NCBI RefSeq assembly: GCF_018860705.1
Contig: NZ_JAHKQA010000048.1
Coordinates: 62,001 to 126,000, forward strand
Length of the DNA stretch: 64,000 bases
Origin: Citreicella sp. C3M06
GTDB lineage: Bacteria > Pseudomonadota > Alphaproteobacteria > Rhodobacterales > Rhodobacteraceae
Direction: 5' to 3'
A model generated the notes under the pieces. It worked only from the letters and a program-made list of their open reading frames with translations. It did not search any database and had not been told where the DNA came from. Both the position numbers and the translations under genes were made by a program. Positions 9,606 through 17,758 of the stretch are shown one piece after another (the stretch's first letter is position 1; each line of letters opens with the position of its first letter).

Positions 9606-11712
9606 ACCACAACCGGCCGAGATGAAGATCGAAGGGCCGAAGCGCTCGTTCTGGCGCAATCTGTCATTGGCATGGCTGGTGCCCATCGGGGCGCTGGCGG
9701 TGACCATGGGGGTGGCGTGGCAAAGCTATGCCGAGCGCGGCACCGTGATCGAGATCCGGTTTGAAAATGCCGCCGGTGTGGTCCCCGAAGAGACCACCAT
9801 CCATTATCGCGACGTGACCGTCGGGCTGGTGGAAAAGGTCGAATTCACCCCCGATCTCAGCTCGGTCGTGGTCACCGCGACGGTGGATGACGTGGTTGCC
9901 AGTGGGCTGACCTCGGATGCGCAGTTCTGGGTGGTGCGCCCCGAGGTCAGTGCGTCGGGCATTTCCGGCCTGTCGACGGTGCTCTCGGGTGTCTATATTG
10001 AGGCCGGGTTCGACCCCAAGGCCGAGGGTGACAGTGACGCCGTCCGCACCACCAGTTTCGAGGGGCTCGACTCTGCCCCGCTGGTCAAGCCCGGCATGAG
10101 AGGCACCCGCATCGTGCTGCGCGCCAAGAGCGGCTCGCAGCTCTCGGCGGGGGCTCCGATCTTTCATCAGGGTATCGAGGTTGGCCGCATCGAAGAGCCG
10201 CGCCTGATCGACAGCGGCAACGGCGTGATCGCCGATGCCTTCATCGACTCGCCCTATGACAAGCGGCTGACCACGGCGACCCGGTTCTGGGATACCTCCG
10301 GGTTCAACTTCAGCCTCGGTGCCGGCGGTTTCAATTTCTCGGTCGAAAGCCTTGCGTCGCTGATCCGCGGCGGGGTGAGCTTTGGCACGGTGTTCTCGGG
10401 CGGCAGCCCGGTGCCGTCGCGCTACGTGTTCGATCTGTTCGACGATGAGCAATCGGCGCAGGACAGCGTCTATTCCGACCTGACCGACAATGCCGTCACG
10501 CTCAGCGCCGCCTTTGATCAATCGGTCAGCGGGCTGAGCGTTGGCTCTCCGGTGACCTATAGCGGGCTGCGGGTCGGGCAGGTGCAGGCGCTTGGGGCCT
10601 TCATCGACGACAGCAGCGGCGAGCAGGAGGTCAAGCTGCGTGCTTCGATCAGCATTGATCCGCGCGCCTTTGGGCTGGAAAGCGACACGCCGCAGGAAGA
10701 CACTTTGGATTTCCTTGGCAACGAGATTGCAGACGGTCTGCGCGCCCGGCTTGCCTCTGAAGGGCTGTTCAGCACCGGGCTGATGATCGAGCTGATCACC
10801 GTGCCCAATGCCGAGGCGCCCTTTGCCTTTGATGCGGCGGACCCGCAAATCCCGTCGGTGGAATCCAACATCGCCGATCTGACCACCACGGCGCAGGGGG
10901 TTTTCAGCCGTATCGACAACCTGCCGATCGAGGAAATGATCGATCAGATCACCGCCACGCTTGGCTCGATCGAGCGCCTAGTGGGCAACGAGGATCTGCA
11001 AAAAGTGCCCGGCTCGGTCAACGGGCTGCTGGCTGATGCGCGCGGCGTCATCGGCTCTGAGGGCATCCAGACCCTGCCCGATGAACTAAGCGCCACGGTC
11101 AGCGAATTGCGCGGCATCGCCGAAGAGCTGCGCACCGCCGATCTGGTCGGCACCCTGACGCGCGCGCTCGATAGCGCGGCCAACGCGGCGGATACAGTCA
11201 ACGCCATGGCAGGGGATCTCGAGGGTGCAACCTCGGAAATCCCGACGCTGGTGGCCGAAGCCCGTGCGCTGGTGCAAAAGGCCAACACGCTGCCGCTGGA
11301 CAGCTTTGTCGCGCAGGCGACAGAGCTGCTGGACAGCGCCGATGCGCTGATCGACAGCGACGACACCCGCGCGTTGCCCGGCGCCTTGGCGCGGGCTCTG
11401 GACGAGGCGCAAGGCGCGCTGGCCGAATTGCGTCAGGGCGGCGTGGTCGAGAACACCAATGCGACGCTGGCCTCGGCGCGTGACGCGGCGGCGGCAATCG
11501 AGGAAGCGGCGGGCACGCTTCCGGCGCTGTCGCAGCGCATCGGCACGCTGGTTGCGCAAGCCGAGACCACGCTTGGCGGCTACGAAGCCAATTCGGATTT
11601 CAACCGCGAGACCGTCAACGCCCTGCGCGAAGTGCGCCAAGCGGCCGAAGCGCTGACCCGGCTTTCAAGACAGATCGAGCGCAACCCCAACTCCCTGCTT
11701 TTCGGACGGTGA
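9598..11712 (+). CDS. pqiB: MCE-domain (MlaD/PqiB) lipid transport protein
   Basis: Periplasm-spanning MCE protein with one N-terminal membrane anchor (residues about 17-40). Three successive MCE domains are recognisable from their repeated cores: VPEETTIHYRDVTVGLVEKV, GAPIFHQGIEVGRIEE and GSPVTYSGLRVGQVQ. A long C-terminal region (about residues 430-704) is rich in Ala, Leu, Asp and Glu and is probably helical, like the tunnel/needle helices of PqiB. Known PqiB proteins form hexameric tubes carrying lipids between the membranes; that role here is inferred. Start overlaps pqiA and the end runs into the lipoprotein gene. Confidence 0.9.
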   Translation: MAEPQPAEMKIEGPKRSFWRNLSLAWLVPIGALAVTMGVAWQSYAERGTVIEIRFENAAGVVPEETTIHYRDVTVGLVEKVEFTPDLSSVVVTATVDDVVASGLTSDAQFWVVRPEVSASGISGLSTVLSGVYIEAGFDPKAEGDSDAVRTTSFEGLDSAPLVKPGMRGTRIVLRAKSGSQLSAGAPIFHQGIEVGRIEEPRLIDSGNGVIADAFIDSPYDKRLTTATRFWDTSGFNFSLGAGGFNFSVESLASLIRGGVSFGTVFSGGSPVPSRYVFDLFDDEQSAQDSVYSDLTDNAVTLSAAFDQSVSGLSVGSPVTYSGLRVGQVQALGAFIDDSSGEQEVKLRASISIDPRAFGLESDTPQEDTLDFLGNEIADGLRARLASEGLFSTGLMIELITVPNAEAPFAFDAADPQIPSVESNIADLTTTAQGVFSRIDNLPIEEMIDQITATLGSIERLVGNEDLQKVPGSVNGLLADARGVIGSEGIQTLPDELSATVSELRGIAEELRTADLVGTLTRALDSAANAADTVNAMAGDLEGATSEIPTLVAEARALVQKANTLPLDSFVAQATELLDSADALIDSDDTRALPGALARALDEAQGALAELRQGGVVENTNATLASARDAAAAIEEAAGTLPALSQRIGTLVAQAETTLGGYEANSDFNRETVNALREVRQAAEALTRLSRQIERNPNSLLFGR

Positions 11713-11717
11713 CACAT

Positions 11718-12266
11718 ATGCTTCGCTATATCCCCCTTGTGCTGGCGCTGGCCGCCTGCGGAACCGACCAGCGCTATCTGATCGACGCGCCCGAAGTCGC
11801 GGGCTCTGCCCGGGTGCGGGTTGCCACGCTTGAAGTGCGAGAGGTGTCGCTTCCGTCTTATGCCGAGGCCTCCGAGATCCTGCTTGAAAGCGCCGATGGC
11901 GGGCTGACCCCGGTCAAGAACGCGGTCTGGGCCGACGATCCTGTGCGCGCGGTGACGCTGGCGATTGCCGAGCAGGTCAACGCGCGCTCCTCGGCCACCG
12001 CCGCGCCGGAACCGTGGCCGCTGGACGAAGACGCGCAGGCGGCGGTGTCTGTCACCGTGGCCAAGCTGGTGGCGCAGGCCAACGGCAGCCTGCGGATGAG
12101 CGGGCAATACGCGATCTCGTCCTATGATCGGATCGTGGCGGAACGCATCGTGCCGTTCAGCATCGTTCAGCCGCTGGCATCGACCGGCCCCAATGACATC
12201 GCCGTCGCGACAGGCGCCGCAGTGTCAGAGCTGTCGTCGGACATCATCGCGACGCTAGGCCGCTAG
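11718..12266 (+). CDS. pqiC: PqiC-type outer-membrane lipoprotein (transport auxiliary)
   Basis: Product of 182 residues with a lipoprotein signal peptide: MLRYIPLVLALAAC, lipobox LAAC, Cys about residue 14. The rest resembles the ABC-type transport auxiliary lipoprotein/PqiC family that partners MCE proteins at the outer membrane. ATG 11718 has GGACGG 8 bp upstream; an in-frame GTG at 11709 overlaps the pqiB stop and is an alternative start. It ends the pqi operon and converges on bpt with only 6 bp between. Confidence 0.8.
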   Translation: MLRYIPLVLALAACGTDQRYLIDAPEVAGSARVRVATLEVREVSLPSYAEASEILLESADGGLTPVKNAVWADDPVRAVTLAIAEQVNARSSATAAPEPWPLDEDAQAAVSVTVAKLVAQANGSLRMSGQYAISSYDRIVAERIVPFSIVQPLASTGPNDIAVATGAAVSELSSDIIATLGR

Positions 12267-12272
12267 GGCGGC

Positions 12273-13085
12273 TCAGCCGCGGCTGTCGGGAAGCGAGATA
12301 TTGGCGACCTGCTCGGCGATCGGATCGGTCGTGAGCGGGTGCCGCTCGTCTTCGTAATCGGTGGTGTCGGTCACCTTTTCCCAACGCCCGCGACGGTAGA
12401 CTTCAAGCGCGCCGAACTGCGCCTTGTAGCCCATCTTGCTCGATCCGGGCACCCAGTAGCCAAGGTAGACATAGGGCAGCCCCGCCTCGCGCGCGATGGC
12501 GATGTGATCGAGGATCATCCATGTGCCAAGGCTCCTTTTCTGCAGGTCGGGTTCGTAGAACGAATAGACCATCGACACACCGTCATCCAGAACGTCGGTC
12601 AGGCAGACGGCCTTGAGCGGGCCGTCCTCGCCATGGGTGTATTCCACGACGCGGCTGCGGATCGGCGTTTCCTCGATCATCGCGGCAAATTCAAAGATAT
12701 CCATGTCGGCCATGCCGCCATCGGCGTGCCGCGCGTCGAGATAGCGGCGGAACAGCGCATATTGATCCTCGGTCGCCCAGGGACTGGAGGCGCGGCGATG
12801 CAGAGTGTCGTTGCGCTTTAGCGTGCGGCGCTGGCTTTTGGTCGGCTCGAATTGCCGCACGTCGATCCGTGCCGACAGGCAGGCGCTGCAATCGGAACAG
12901 GAGGGCCGGTACAGAACGTTCTGCGACCGTCGAAACCCCTGTTTCGACAGGCTGTCGTTCAGTTTCTCTGCCGTATCGCCCTGCAATGCCGTGAACAGCT
13001 TACGTTCCATCCGACCAGACAGGTACGGACAGGGTTGCGGGGCCGTGACGTAGAACTGAGGCGCGAGCGGTAGAGAATGGCGCAT
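12273..13085 (-). CDS. bpt: Aspartate/glutamate leucyltransferase (arginyltransferase family)
   Basis: Cytoplasmic aminoacyl-tRNA-protein transferase of the N-end rule pathway; adds an amino acid to proteins with acidic N-termini so that ClpS/ClpAP can degrade them. The 270-residue product has the family start ([13 protein letters not shown]), the cysteine-rich segment [18 protein letters not shown] and the C-terminal [18 protein letters not shown]. Length matches bacterial Bpt/Ate proteins. Whether it transfers Leu or Arg cannot be read from the sequence; the Bpt assignment is by family. It is single-gene and convergent with pqiC. Confidence 0.9.
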   Translation of the reverse strand: MRHSLPLAPQFYVTAPQPCPYLSGRMERKLFTALQGDTAEKLNDSLSKQGFRRSQNVLYRPSCSDCSACLSARIDVRQFEPTKSQRRTLKRNDTLHRRASSPWATEDQYALFRRYLDARHADGGMADMDIFEFAAMIEETPIRSRVVEYTHGEDGPLKAVCLTDVLDDGVSMVYSFYEPDLQKRSLGTWMILDHIAIAREAGLPYVYLGYWVPGSSKMGYKAQFGALEVYRRGRWEKVTDTTDYEDERHPLTTDPIAEQVANISLPDSRG

Positions 13086-13219
13086 GGGCGTTCCGTTTCA
13101 GATTCCGTTACGGACGGTAGCAACGAATCGCAAGACCGCCAAGCCCCCGAAAAGGGGTGCTTGCGGACCCGGCATTGCTACGGCTTACTGTTATCGAAAG
13201 TCCTGAACGGATGATTTGC

Positions 13220-13249
13220 AAGCCCCGAGTTTGCTTTCTCACGGGGCTT
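13220..13249 (-). terminator. Stem-loop downstream of the RDD gene
   Basis: AAGCCCCG (13220-13227) pairs perfectly with CGGGGCTT (13242-13249) across a 14-base loop, 15 bp past the stop of the minus-strand RDD gene. No clear U-tract follows, so termination strength is uncertain. Confidence 0.4.
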
Positions 13250-13264
13250 TGCAGCCTGTCCGGC

Positions 13265-13714
13265 TTATGCACGCTTGTTGAGCGCGACGGTGCCAAGCAC
13301 GAGGTCGGTCAGGCCCTGACCACGTTCGGTCGCGATCATGCAGACGATCGAGATCAGTTGCAGCGGCGCGATGGAGACCGAAACCGTATAGCCGACGGTG
13401 TGCATCAGCGCCTGCCCGAAATCGAGCCGCTCGCCGCGCCAGTCGCGAAATTCGATCGCCATGACGCGCATGCCCCATGTGGCAGAGCCGTTTGCGATGG
13501 TGGCCACCCGGTAGCCGAAGCTGATCACCATCCAGATCGCAAAAAAGATAAACGCCCCGAGAAACGCGGTGAACAGCAGCGCCACAAGCACCAGCGCCGC
13601 GACGATGATCGTATCGATCACCCAGGCCAGCCCGCGCTTGATTGCAACGCTGTCGTAAAACCCGCGCTGGGTCACCGGGTCGGGAAGGTGGGAGCGGCGG
13701 CTGTCGGCGTACAT
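13265..13714 (-). CDS. RDD-family membrane protein
   Basis: Small integral membrane protein of 149 residues with the RDD signature around AIKRGLAWVIDTIIVAALV and three hydrophobic segments (about residues 30-55, 58-80 and 110-130). The RDD family's role is mostly unknown; some members have been linked to ion transport. ATG 13714 is preceded by AGAGGG about 10 bp upstream; longer in-frame starts lack a ribosome site. It lies downstream of the DUF2852 gene, separated by a hairpin. Confidence 0.82.
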   Translation of the reverse strand: MYADSRRSHLPDPVTQRGFYDSVAIKRGLAWVIDTIIVAALVLVALLFTAFLGAFIFFAIWMVISFGYRVATIANGSATWGMRVMAIEFRDWRGERLDFGQALMHTVGYTVSVSIAPLQLISIVCMIATERGQGLTDLVLGTVALNKRA

Positions 13715-13744
13715 CTGCGGTCTATCCCTCTTTGTCGGAAAGAA

Positions 13745-13768
13745 CATGGCCCCTGTGGTGGGGCCATG
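13745..13768 (-). terminator. Hairpin between DUF2852 gene and RDD gene
   Basis: CATGGCCCC (13745-13753) pairs with GGGGCCATG (13760-13768), 9 bp with a six-base loop. On the minus strand it follows the DUF2852 stop and is followed by TTCTTT, consistent with an intrinsic terminator. Confidence 0.6.
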
Positions 13769-13780
13769 CAAGGTTGGCAA

Positions 13781-14233
13781 TCAGGCGTCTTGCGCACTGT
13801 CTTCTCGTGCGGCGCGGGCCTTGCCGGCGCGGTCGTCCATGAACTGGTCGAACTCGGCCTTGTCACGGGCTTCACGCAGACGCTGAAGGAAATCCTCGAA
13901 GCTTTTCTGCTCGTCTTCGAGACGCCGCAGCGTGTCTTCCTTGTAGGCGTCAAAGGCGGCGTTGCCCGACGAGCGCATGGCGCTCATGCCAGAGGAATAG
14001 CGCGCGGCGTAGCGGCTGGCGTGGCGGGATTTGCGGCAGGCAGAGGAGAACATGCGATTGCTCCAGATCATGTAGGCAAGAAGAAACAGGCCGATTGGCC
14101 AGAAGAAGATGAAGCCGAGCACCATGGCGACGATCCAAGCGGGCTTGCCGCGGTCGTCCAGCCAGGCCTCGGAGCGGCGCAGCCAGCCGGGGTTCCGGCT
14201 TTGGGCGGCGTATTCCTGTGCGGCGGCGGTCAT
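13781..14233 (-). CDS. DUF2852-family membrane protein
   Basis: Product of 150 residues from the ATG at 14233, which has AAGGA about 8 bp upstream. One strong membrane helix with the family-typical GFIFFWPIGLFLLAYMIWSN lies at about residues 35-55, followed by a charged, probably coiled-coil C-terminal half (TLRRLEDEQKSFEDFLQRLREARDK spans it). No function is known for the family. It is the gene nearest to a pair of long inverted repeats upstream, so it may be specifically regulated. Confidence 0.78.
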   Translation of the reverse strand: MTAAAQEYAAQSRNPGWLRRSEAWLDDRGKPAWIVAMVLGFIFFWPIGLFLLAYMIWSNRMFSSACRKSRHASRYAARYSSGMSAMRSSGNAAFDAYKEDTLRRLEDEQKSFEDFLQRLREARDKAEFDQFMDDRAGKARAAREDSAQDA

Positions 14234-14261
14234 GGGCGTTATCCTTTGTCTCTTGGCGTTG

Positions 14262-14280
14262 ATGTGAATGCCTTTCACAT
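14262..14280 (-). promoter_or_regulatory. Inverted repeat, proximal copy (operator candidate)
   Basis: ATGTGAATGCCTTTCACAT: 7-bp arms ATGTGAA/TTCACAT are perfect with a 5-bp centre. It lies 29 bp upstream of the DUF2852 start. It resembles a CRP-like TGTGA/TCACA site, but the spacing between those pentamers is 7, not 6. A second copy lies 59 bp further upstream. Confidence 0.5.
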
Positions 14281-14320
14281 GACTAGAGATCGGGATGCCG
14301 GGGCCTGCTTGCAAGGGGCT

Positions 14321-14339
14321 ATGTGAATGTTTTTTACAT
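14321..14339 (-). promoter_or_regulatory. Inverted repeat, distal copy (operator candidate)
   Basis: ATGTGAATGTTTTTTACAT matches the proximal copy at 16 of 19 positions, with one arm imperfect (TTTACAT). It is embedded in an AT-rich stretch between the DUF2852 and Lrp genes. Two such copies in one intergenic region are unlikely by chance. Confidence 0.45.
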
Positions 14340-14369
14340 TTACTTTTTGATGCGTTTTAAATCAGTGGC

Positions 14370-14831
14370 TTAGAAGGGAATGGGCCGCTGTTCCTCGATC
14401 GCTTCCATGGCGAAATAGGATGTCACCGTCTCCAGTTCGATCTCTTCGATCAGGCGTTTGTAGACCAGATCATAGCTGTTCATGTCATGGGTGATGATCT
14501 TGAGAAGATAGTCGTAATCGCCGCCGATGCGGAAAAAATCGATGACATCGGGAATGGTCGAGACATGGCTGCGAAAGCGTTTCAGCCAATCTGCCGAATG
14601 GTGCCGCGTCTTGATCATCACGAAGACAACCAGCCCCGCGCCAAGCTGCGCGCGATCCAGCACCACGGTATGGTTGCGGATCACCCCGGCGGCGTCCAGC
14701 GCCTTGAGCCGGCGCCAGCAGGCATTTTGCGACAGGCCGACGCGGTCGGACAGGGCGCGTTGCGACTGCGATGCGTCGCGTTGCAGCTCCGCAAGGATGC
14801 GGCGGTCTATATGATCTATCTTTAATGTCAT
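14370..14831 (-). CDS. Lrp/AsnC-family transcriptional regulator
   Basis: Cytoplasmic DNA-binding regulator, 153 residues, the usual family length. The N-terminal winged HTH is at about residues 4-60 (DRRILAELQRDASQSQ, LSDRVGLSQNACWRRLKAL) and the C-terminal RAM ligand domain covers about 70-145 (RIGGDYDYLLKI). It is divergent from the class V aminotransferase/MFS pair with about 110 bp between starts, the classic arrangement for a local Lrp-type regulator controlling its neighbour and itself. The effector, probably an amino acid, cannot be read from the sequence. Confidence 0.93.
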   Translation of the reverse strand: MTLKIDHIDRRILAELQRDASQSQRALSDRVGLSQNACWRRLKALDAAGVIRNHTVVLDRAQLGAGLVVFVMIKTRHHSADWLKRFRSHVSTIPDVIDFFRIGGDYDYLLKIITHDMNSYDLVYKRLIEEIELETVTSYFAMEAIEEQRPIPF

Positions 14832-14891
14832 TGTGTGGTCATACGATAGAATAATCCGAGTGTTAAGGGGTCAAATAGGGGAAGTTTTTTG

Positions 14892-14909
14892 ATTATGCTG
14901 TGGCATGAT
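14892..14909. promoter_or_regulatory. Candidate Lrp-type operator
   Basis: Imperfect inverted repeat ATTATGC/GCATGAT around TGTG, in the AT-rich region between the divergent Lrp gene and the aminotransferase gene. Position and dyad symmetry fit a local regulator site; it is not matched to a known consensus. Confidence 0.3.
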
Positions 14910-14942
14910 GTGCCGAACAGCAGATTTGCAGGACACCACGCC

Positions 14943-16397
14943 ATGGCCCCCCTCGACGACTTCGCCCATTCGCTTGACCGCCCGGATCTACCGGAGTGGC
15001 TGCAGGCCGGGCTGATCGGAGACAACGCCACCATCGACGGCCCGTTCGGACCCAAGCCGTTGATCTATGCCGATTATGTCGCTTCTGGCCGGGCGCTGGC
15101 GCAGGTCGAGGATTTCATCCGCGACCGCGTGCTGCCCTATTACGCCAACAGCCACACGCAGGCATCCTATTGCGGCGCGTTCACCACGAAACTGCGCGAG
15201 GCGGCGCGGGCGCAGATTGCCGATATGGTTGGCGCCGGGGCGGGCTATAGCGTCGTCTTTGCCGGTGCCGGGTCGACGGCGGGGCTCAACCGCTTGGTGA
15301 TGCTGCTGGATCTTGCCGGAATCGCGGCGCGCGGCGGGCGGCCGGTTGTGCTTGTCGGCCCCTATGAACATCATTCCAACCTGCTGCCGTGGCGCGAAAG
15401 CGGCGCCGAGGTGATCGAGATCGCCGAAGCTGCGCAAGGCGGGCTCGACATGGCCGACCTCGAGGCGCAGCTTCGCGCCGCGCAGGGGGCCGAGATCATC
15501 GTCGGCACCTTCACCGCCGCATCCAATGTCACCGGCATTGTCACCGATACCGATGCCGTGACGCGGATGCTCAAGCGCCATGGTGCGCTGGCGATCTGGG
15601 ATTATGGCTGCGCGGGGCCCTATACCCGGATGGACATGGCGCAGGGCAGCGATGCCCAGAAAGACGCCATCGTGTTGTCGCCGCACAAGTTTCCCGGCGG
15701 GCCGGGGGCGTCGGGGCTGATGATCCTGCGCGATGCCATCGCGCGCCGCTCAACGCCGACCTTGCCCGGCGGCGGCACGGTCAGCTTCGTCTCGCCTTGG
15801 GGGCATCGCTATTCGTCCAGCCTTGCTGACCGCGAGGAAGGCGGCACGCCCAATGTTCTGGGCGATCTCCGCGCCTGCCTTGCGATGATGGTCAAACAGG
15901 CGCTCGGGCAGGATTGGCTCGATACCCGTCAGGCCGCGCTGCGGGCCAAGGCCGAAGCGGTCTGGACAGGCAATCCGCATCTTGAACTGCTCGGGCAGCC
16001 GGGTGCGCAGGCGTTGCCGATCTTCTCGTTCCGGGTGCGCGACGGGCAGGGCGGGCTGGTGCATCACCAGTTCTTCACGCGGCTGCTGAGCGACGTCTAC
16101 GGCATTCAGGCGCGTGGTGGTTGTGCCTGTGCGGGGTCCTACGCGCATCGGTTGCTGGGGCTGGGGAAAGCCGAGTCCGAGGAGACCTTCGCCCGGCTCG
16201 AACGCGGCGAGGAGACGGCCAAACCCGGCTGGGTCCGGCTCAACCTTTCGGCATTGATGAGCGATGCCAAGGTTGAAATTATCATCGCAGCGGTAGACAA
16301 GCTGGCACGCGAGGCCAACTCTTACGAGGCCTCTTATACCGCCGACCGGGCCACCGCCCGATTTGCGCCCGTGCCAGCTGAAAGCCTTGCCTCGTGA
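14943..16397 (+). CDS. Class V aminotransferase / selenocysteine-lyase-like PLP enzyme
   Basis: PLP-dependent fold-type I enzyme, 484 residues, of the cysteine desulfurase/selenocysteine lyase-like group. The PLP lysine is in LSPHKFPGGPG (about Lys249); EHHSNLLPWRESGAEV and a late GGCACAGSYAHRLLG cysteine segment are also visible. The ATG at 14943 has GCAGGA about 9 bp upstream. It is longer than SufS/IscS and not in the suf cluster, so a role in amino-acid metabolism is more likely than Fe-S assembly. Its stop overlaps the MFS start (GTGA), and an Lrp regulator is divergent. Confidence 0.82.
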   Translation: MAPLDDFAHSLDRPDLPEWLQAGLIGDNATIDGPFGPKPLIYADYVASGRALAQVEDFIRDRVLPYYANSHTQASYCGAFTTKLREAARAQIADMVGAGAGYSVVFAGAGSTAGLNRLVMLLDLAGIAARGGRPVVLVGPYEHHSNLLPWRESGAEVIEIAEAAQGGLDMADLEAQLRAAQGAEIIVGTFTAASNVTGIVTDTDAVTRMLKRHGALAIWDYGCAGPYTRMDMAQGSDAQKDAIVLSPHKFPGGPGASGLMILRDAIARRSTPTLPGGGTVSFVSPWGHRYSSSLADREEGGTPNVLGDLRACLAMMVKQALGQDWLDTRQAALRAKAEAVWTGNPHLELLGQPGAQALPIFSFRVRDGQGGLVHHQFFTRLLSDVYGIQARGGCACAGSYAHRLLGLGKAESEETFARLERGEETAKPGWVRLNLSALMSDAKVEIIIAAVDKLAREANSYEASYTADRATARFAPVPAESLAS

Positions 16398-17719
16398 ACC
16401 AAAATCCCATCGCCAACCGCACCTTCCGCACCCTTTTTGCAGCGCAGATCTGTTCGATCCTCGGGGTCGGTTTGCTGACGGTGGCGCTGTCGCTTGCGGC
16501 GTGGCGGATCGGCGGCGCCGAGGCTGGCGGCAAAGTGCTTGGCCTGCTGCTGGCGCTGAAGATGGTGGCCTATGTCGGGCTTGCGCCCTTTGCCGAGACG
16601 CTGCTGGCCCGCGTGCCGCGCAAGACGGCGATGGCGGGGCTAGATTTCGGGCGGATGCTGCTGCTGCTGCCGATGGTCTTTGTCACTGCCACATGGCAGA
16701 TCGCGGCGCTGGCTTTTTTCTTTTTCGTGCTGGCCTCGGGGTTCACCCCGCTGTTCCAGTCGGTGATCCCCGACGTGCTGCCGGATGAGGCGCAATATAC
16801 CCGTGCCTTGGCATGGTCGCGCATCGCCTACACGGCGGAATCGGTGCTTAGCCCGGTGATCGCGGCGGTGGTGCTGAAGATGGTCGCGCCGCAGGCGCTG
16901 TTCGTTTGCGCGGCGCTGTCCTTTGCCTGTTCGGTACTCTTCCTGATGCTGACGCGATTTCCCGAGAAGGGCACCATTTCGCGCAAGGGGCCGTTCATCC
17001 GGCGCGCGCTGCGCGGCATGGTGATCTATGCCAAGACCCCCCGGCTGCGCGGGCTGATCCTGCTCTCGCTTGGGTTGTCGTTCAGCATGGCCTGGGTTCT
17101 GGTCAACACCGTGGTCTATGCGGGCGAGCGTCTTGGCGATGCGGATGGGTTCTATCCGGTCCTGATGGCGGGCTATGGCTTTGGCGCGGCGCTTGGCGCG
17201 GTTCTGGTGCCGCGCCTGTTGCGCCATGTCACCGAGCGGCGCGCGATTGCCGCCGGGGTGCTGGGCTTTGCCGGGCTGGGTGCGGTGTTCGCGCTGCTGC
17301 CAGCGCTGCCGATGGCGGGGCTGCTGCTGGTCTGGGGCGGCTTTGGCCTGGCCTCGTCTCTGGCGCTGACGCCGGGCGGGCTGGTGATCACCCGCTCTGC
17401 CGCGCGCGAGGACCGCGCCGCGGTGTTCGCCGCGCAATTCTCGCTTAGCCACGCGGGCTGGCTGATCGCCTATCCGCTGGCGGGCAGTTTGGCGGCGCAG
17501 GCCGGGCTGGAATATGCGCTGTTGGTGCTGGCGGGGCTGTCGGTGTTGACATCCGTTATCGCGCTGTGCATCTGGCCGGCCCATGATCCGATCTCGCGCG
17601 CCCACGCGCACCCCGACCTGCCCGCCGATCACCCGCATCTGTCGGGGGGATCAAAGCGCCATGAACACGCCTATCACATAGACGATCTGCATCCATCTTG
17701 GGCAAAAGCTCACGTTTGA
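16394..17719 (+). CDS. MFS transporter with His-rich C-terminal tail
   Basis: Twelve-helix major facilitator of 441 residues. The GTG start overlaps the aminotransferase stop by 4 bp, so the two are co-translated. Loop regions carry the basic MFS patterns (for example after helix 2, LLARVPRKTAMAGLDFGRM). The last 40 residues are hydrophilic and histidine-rich (HAHPDLPADHPHL, HEHAYHIDDLHP), possibly a metal-binding or regulatory tail. Together with the Lrp gene and the PLP enzyme it suggests export of an amino acid or product of the enzyme; the substrate is unknown. Confidence 0.85.
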   Translation: MNQNPIANRTFRTLFAAQICSILGVGLLTVALSLAAWRIGGAEAGGKVLGLLLALKMVAYVGLAPFAETLLARVPRKTAMAGLDFGRMLLLLPMVFVTATWQIAALAFFFFVLASGFTPLFQSVIPDVLPDEAQYTRALAWSRIAYTAESVLSPVIAAVVLKMVAPQALFVCAALSFACSVLFLMLTRFPEKGTISRKGPFIRRALRGMVIYAKTPRLRGLILLSLGLSFSMAWVLVNTVVYAGERLGDADGFYPVLMAGYGFGAALGAVLVPRLLRHVTERRAIAAGVLGFAGLGAVFALLPALPMAGLLLVWGGFGLASSLALTPGGLVITRSAAREDRAAVFAAQFSLSHAGWLIAYPLAGSLAAQAGLEYALLVLAGLSVLTSVIALCIWPAHDPISRAHAHPDLPADHPHLSGGSKRHEHAYHIDDLHPSWAKAHV

Positions 17720-17758
17720 TGCTGAAACGCGACAGGGTTTTACTGTAGGAAGATTCGT

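Noticed and set aside
13135-13170. AAGCCCCCG-AAAA-GGGGTGCTT hairpin upstream of bpt
   Set aside because: Stem is interrupted by a mismatch and has no terminator tail or clear gene to serve; too weak to list as a feature.
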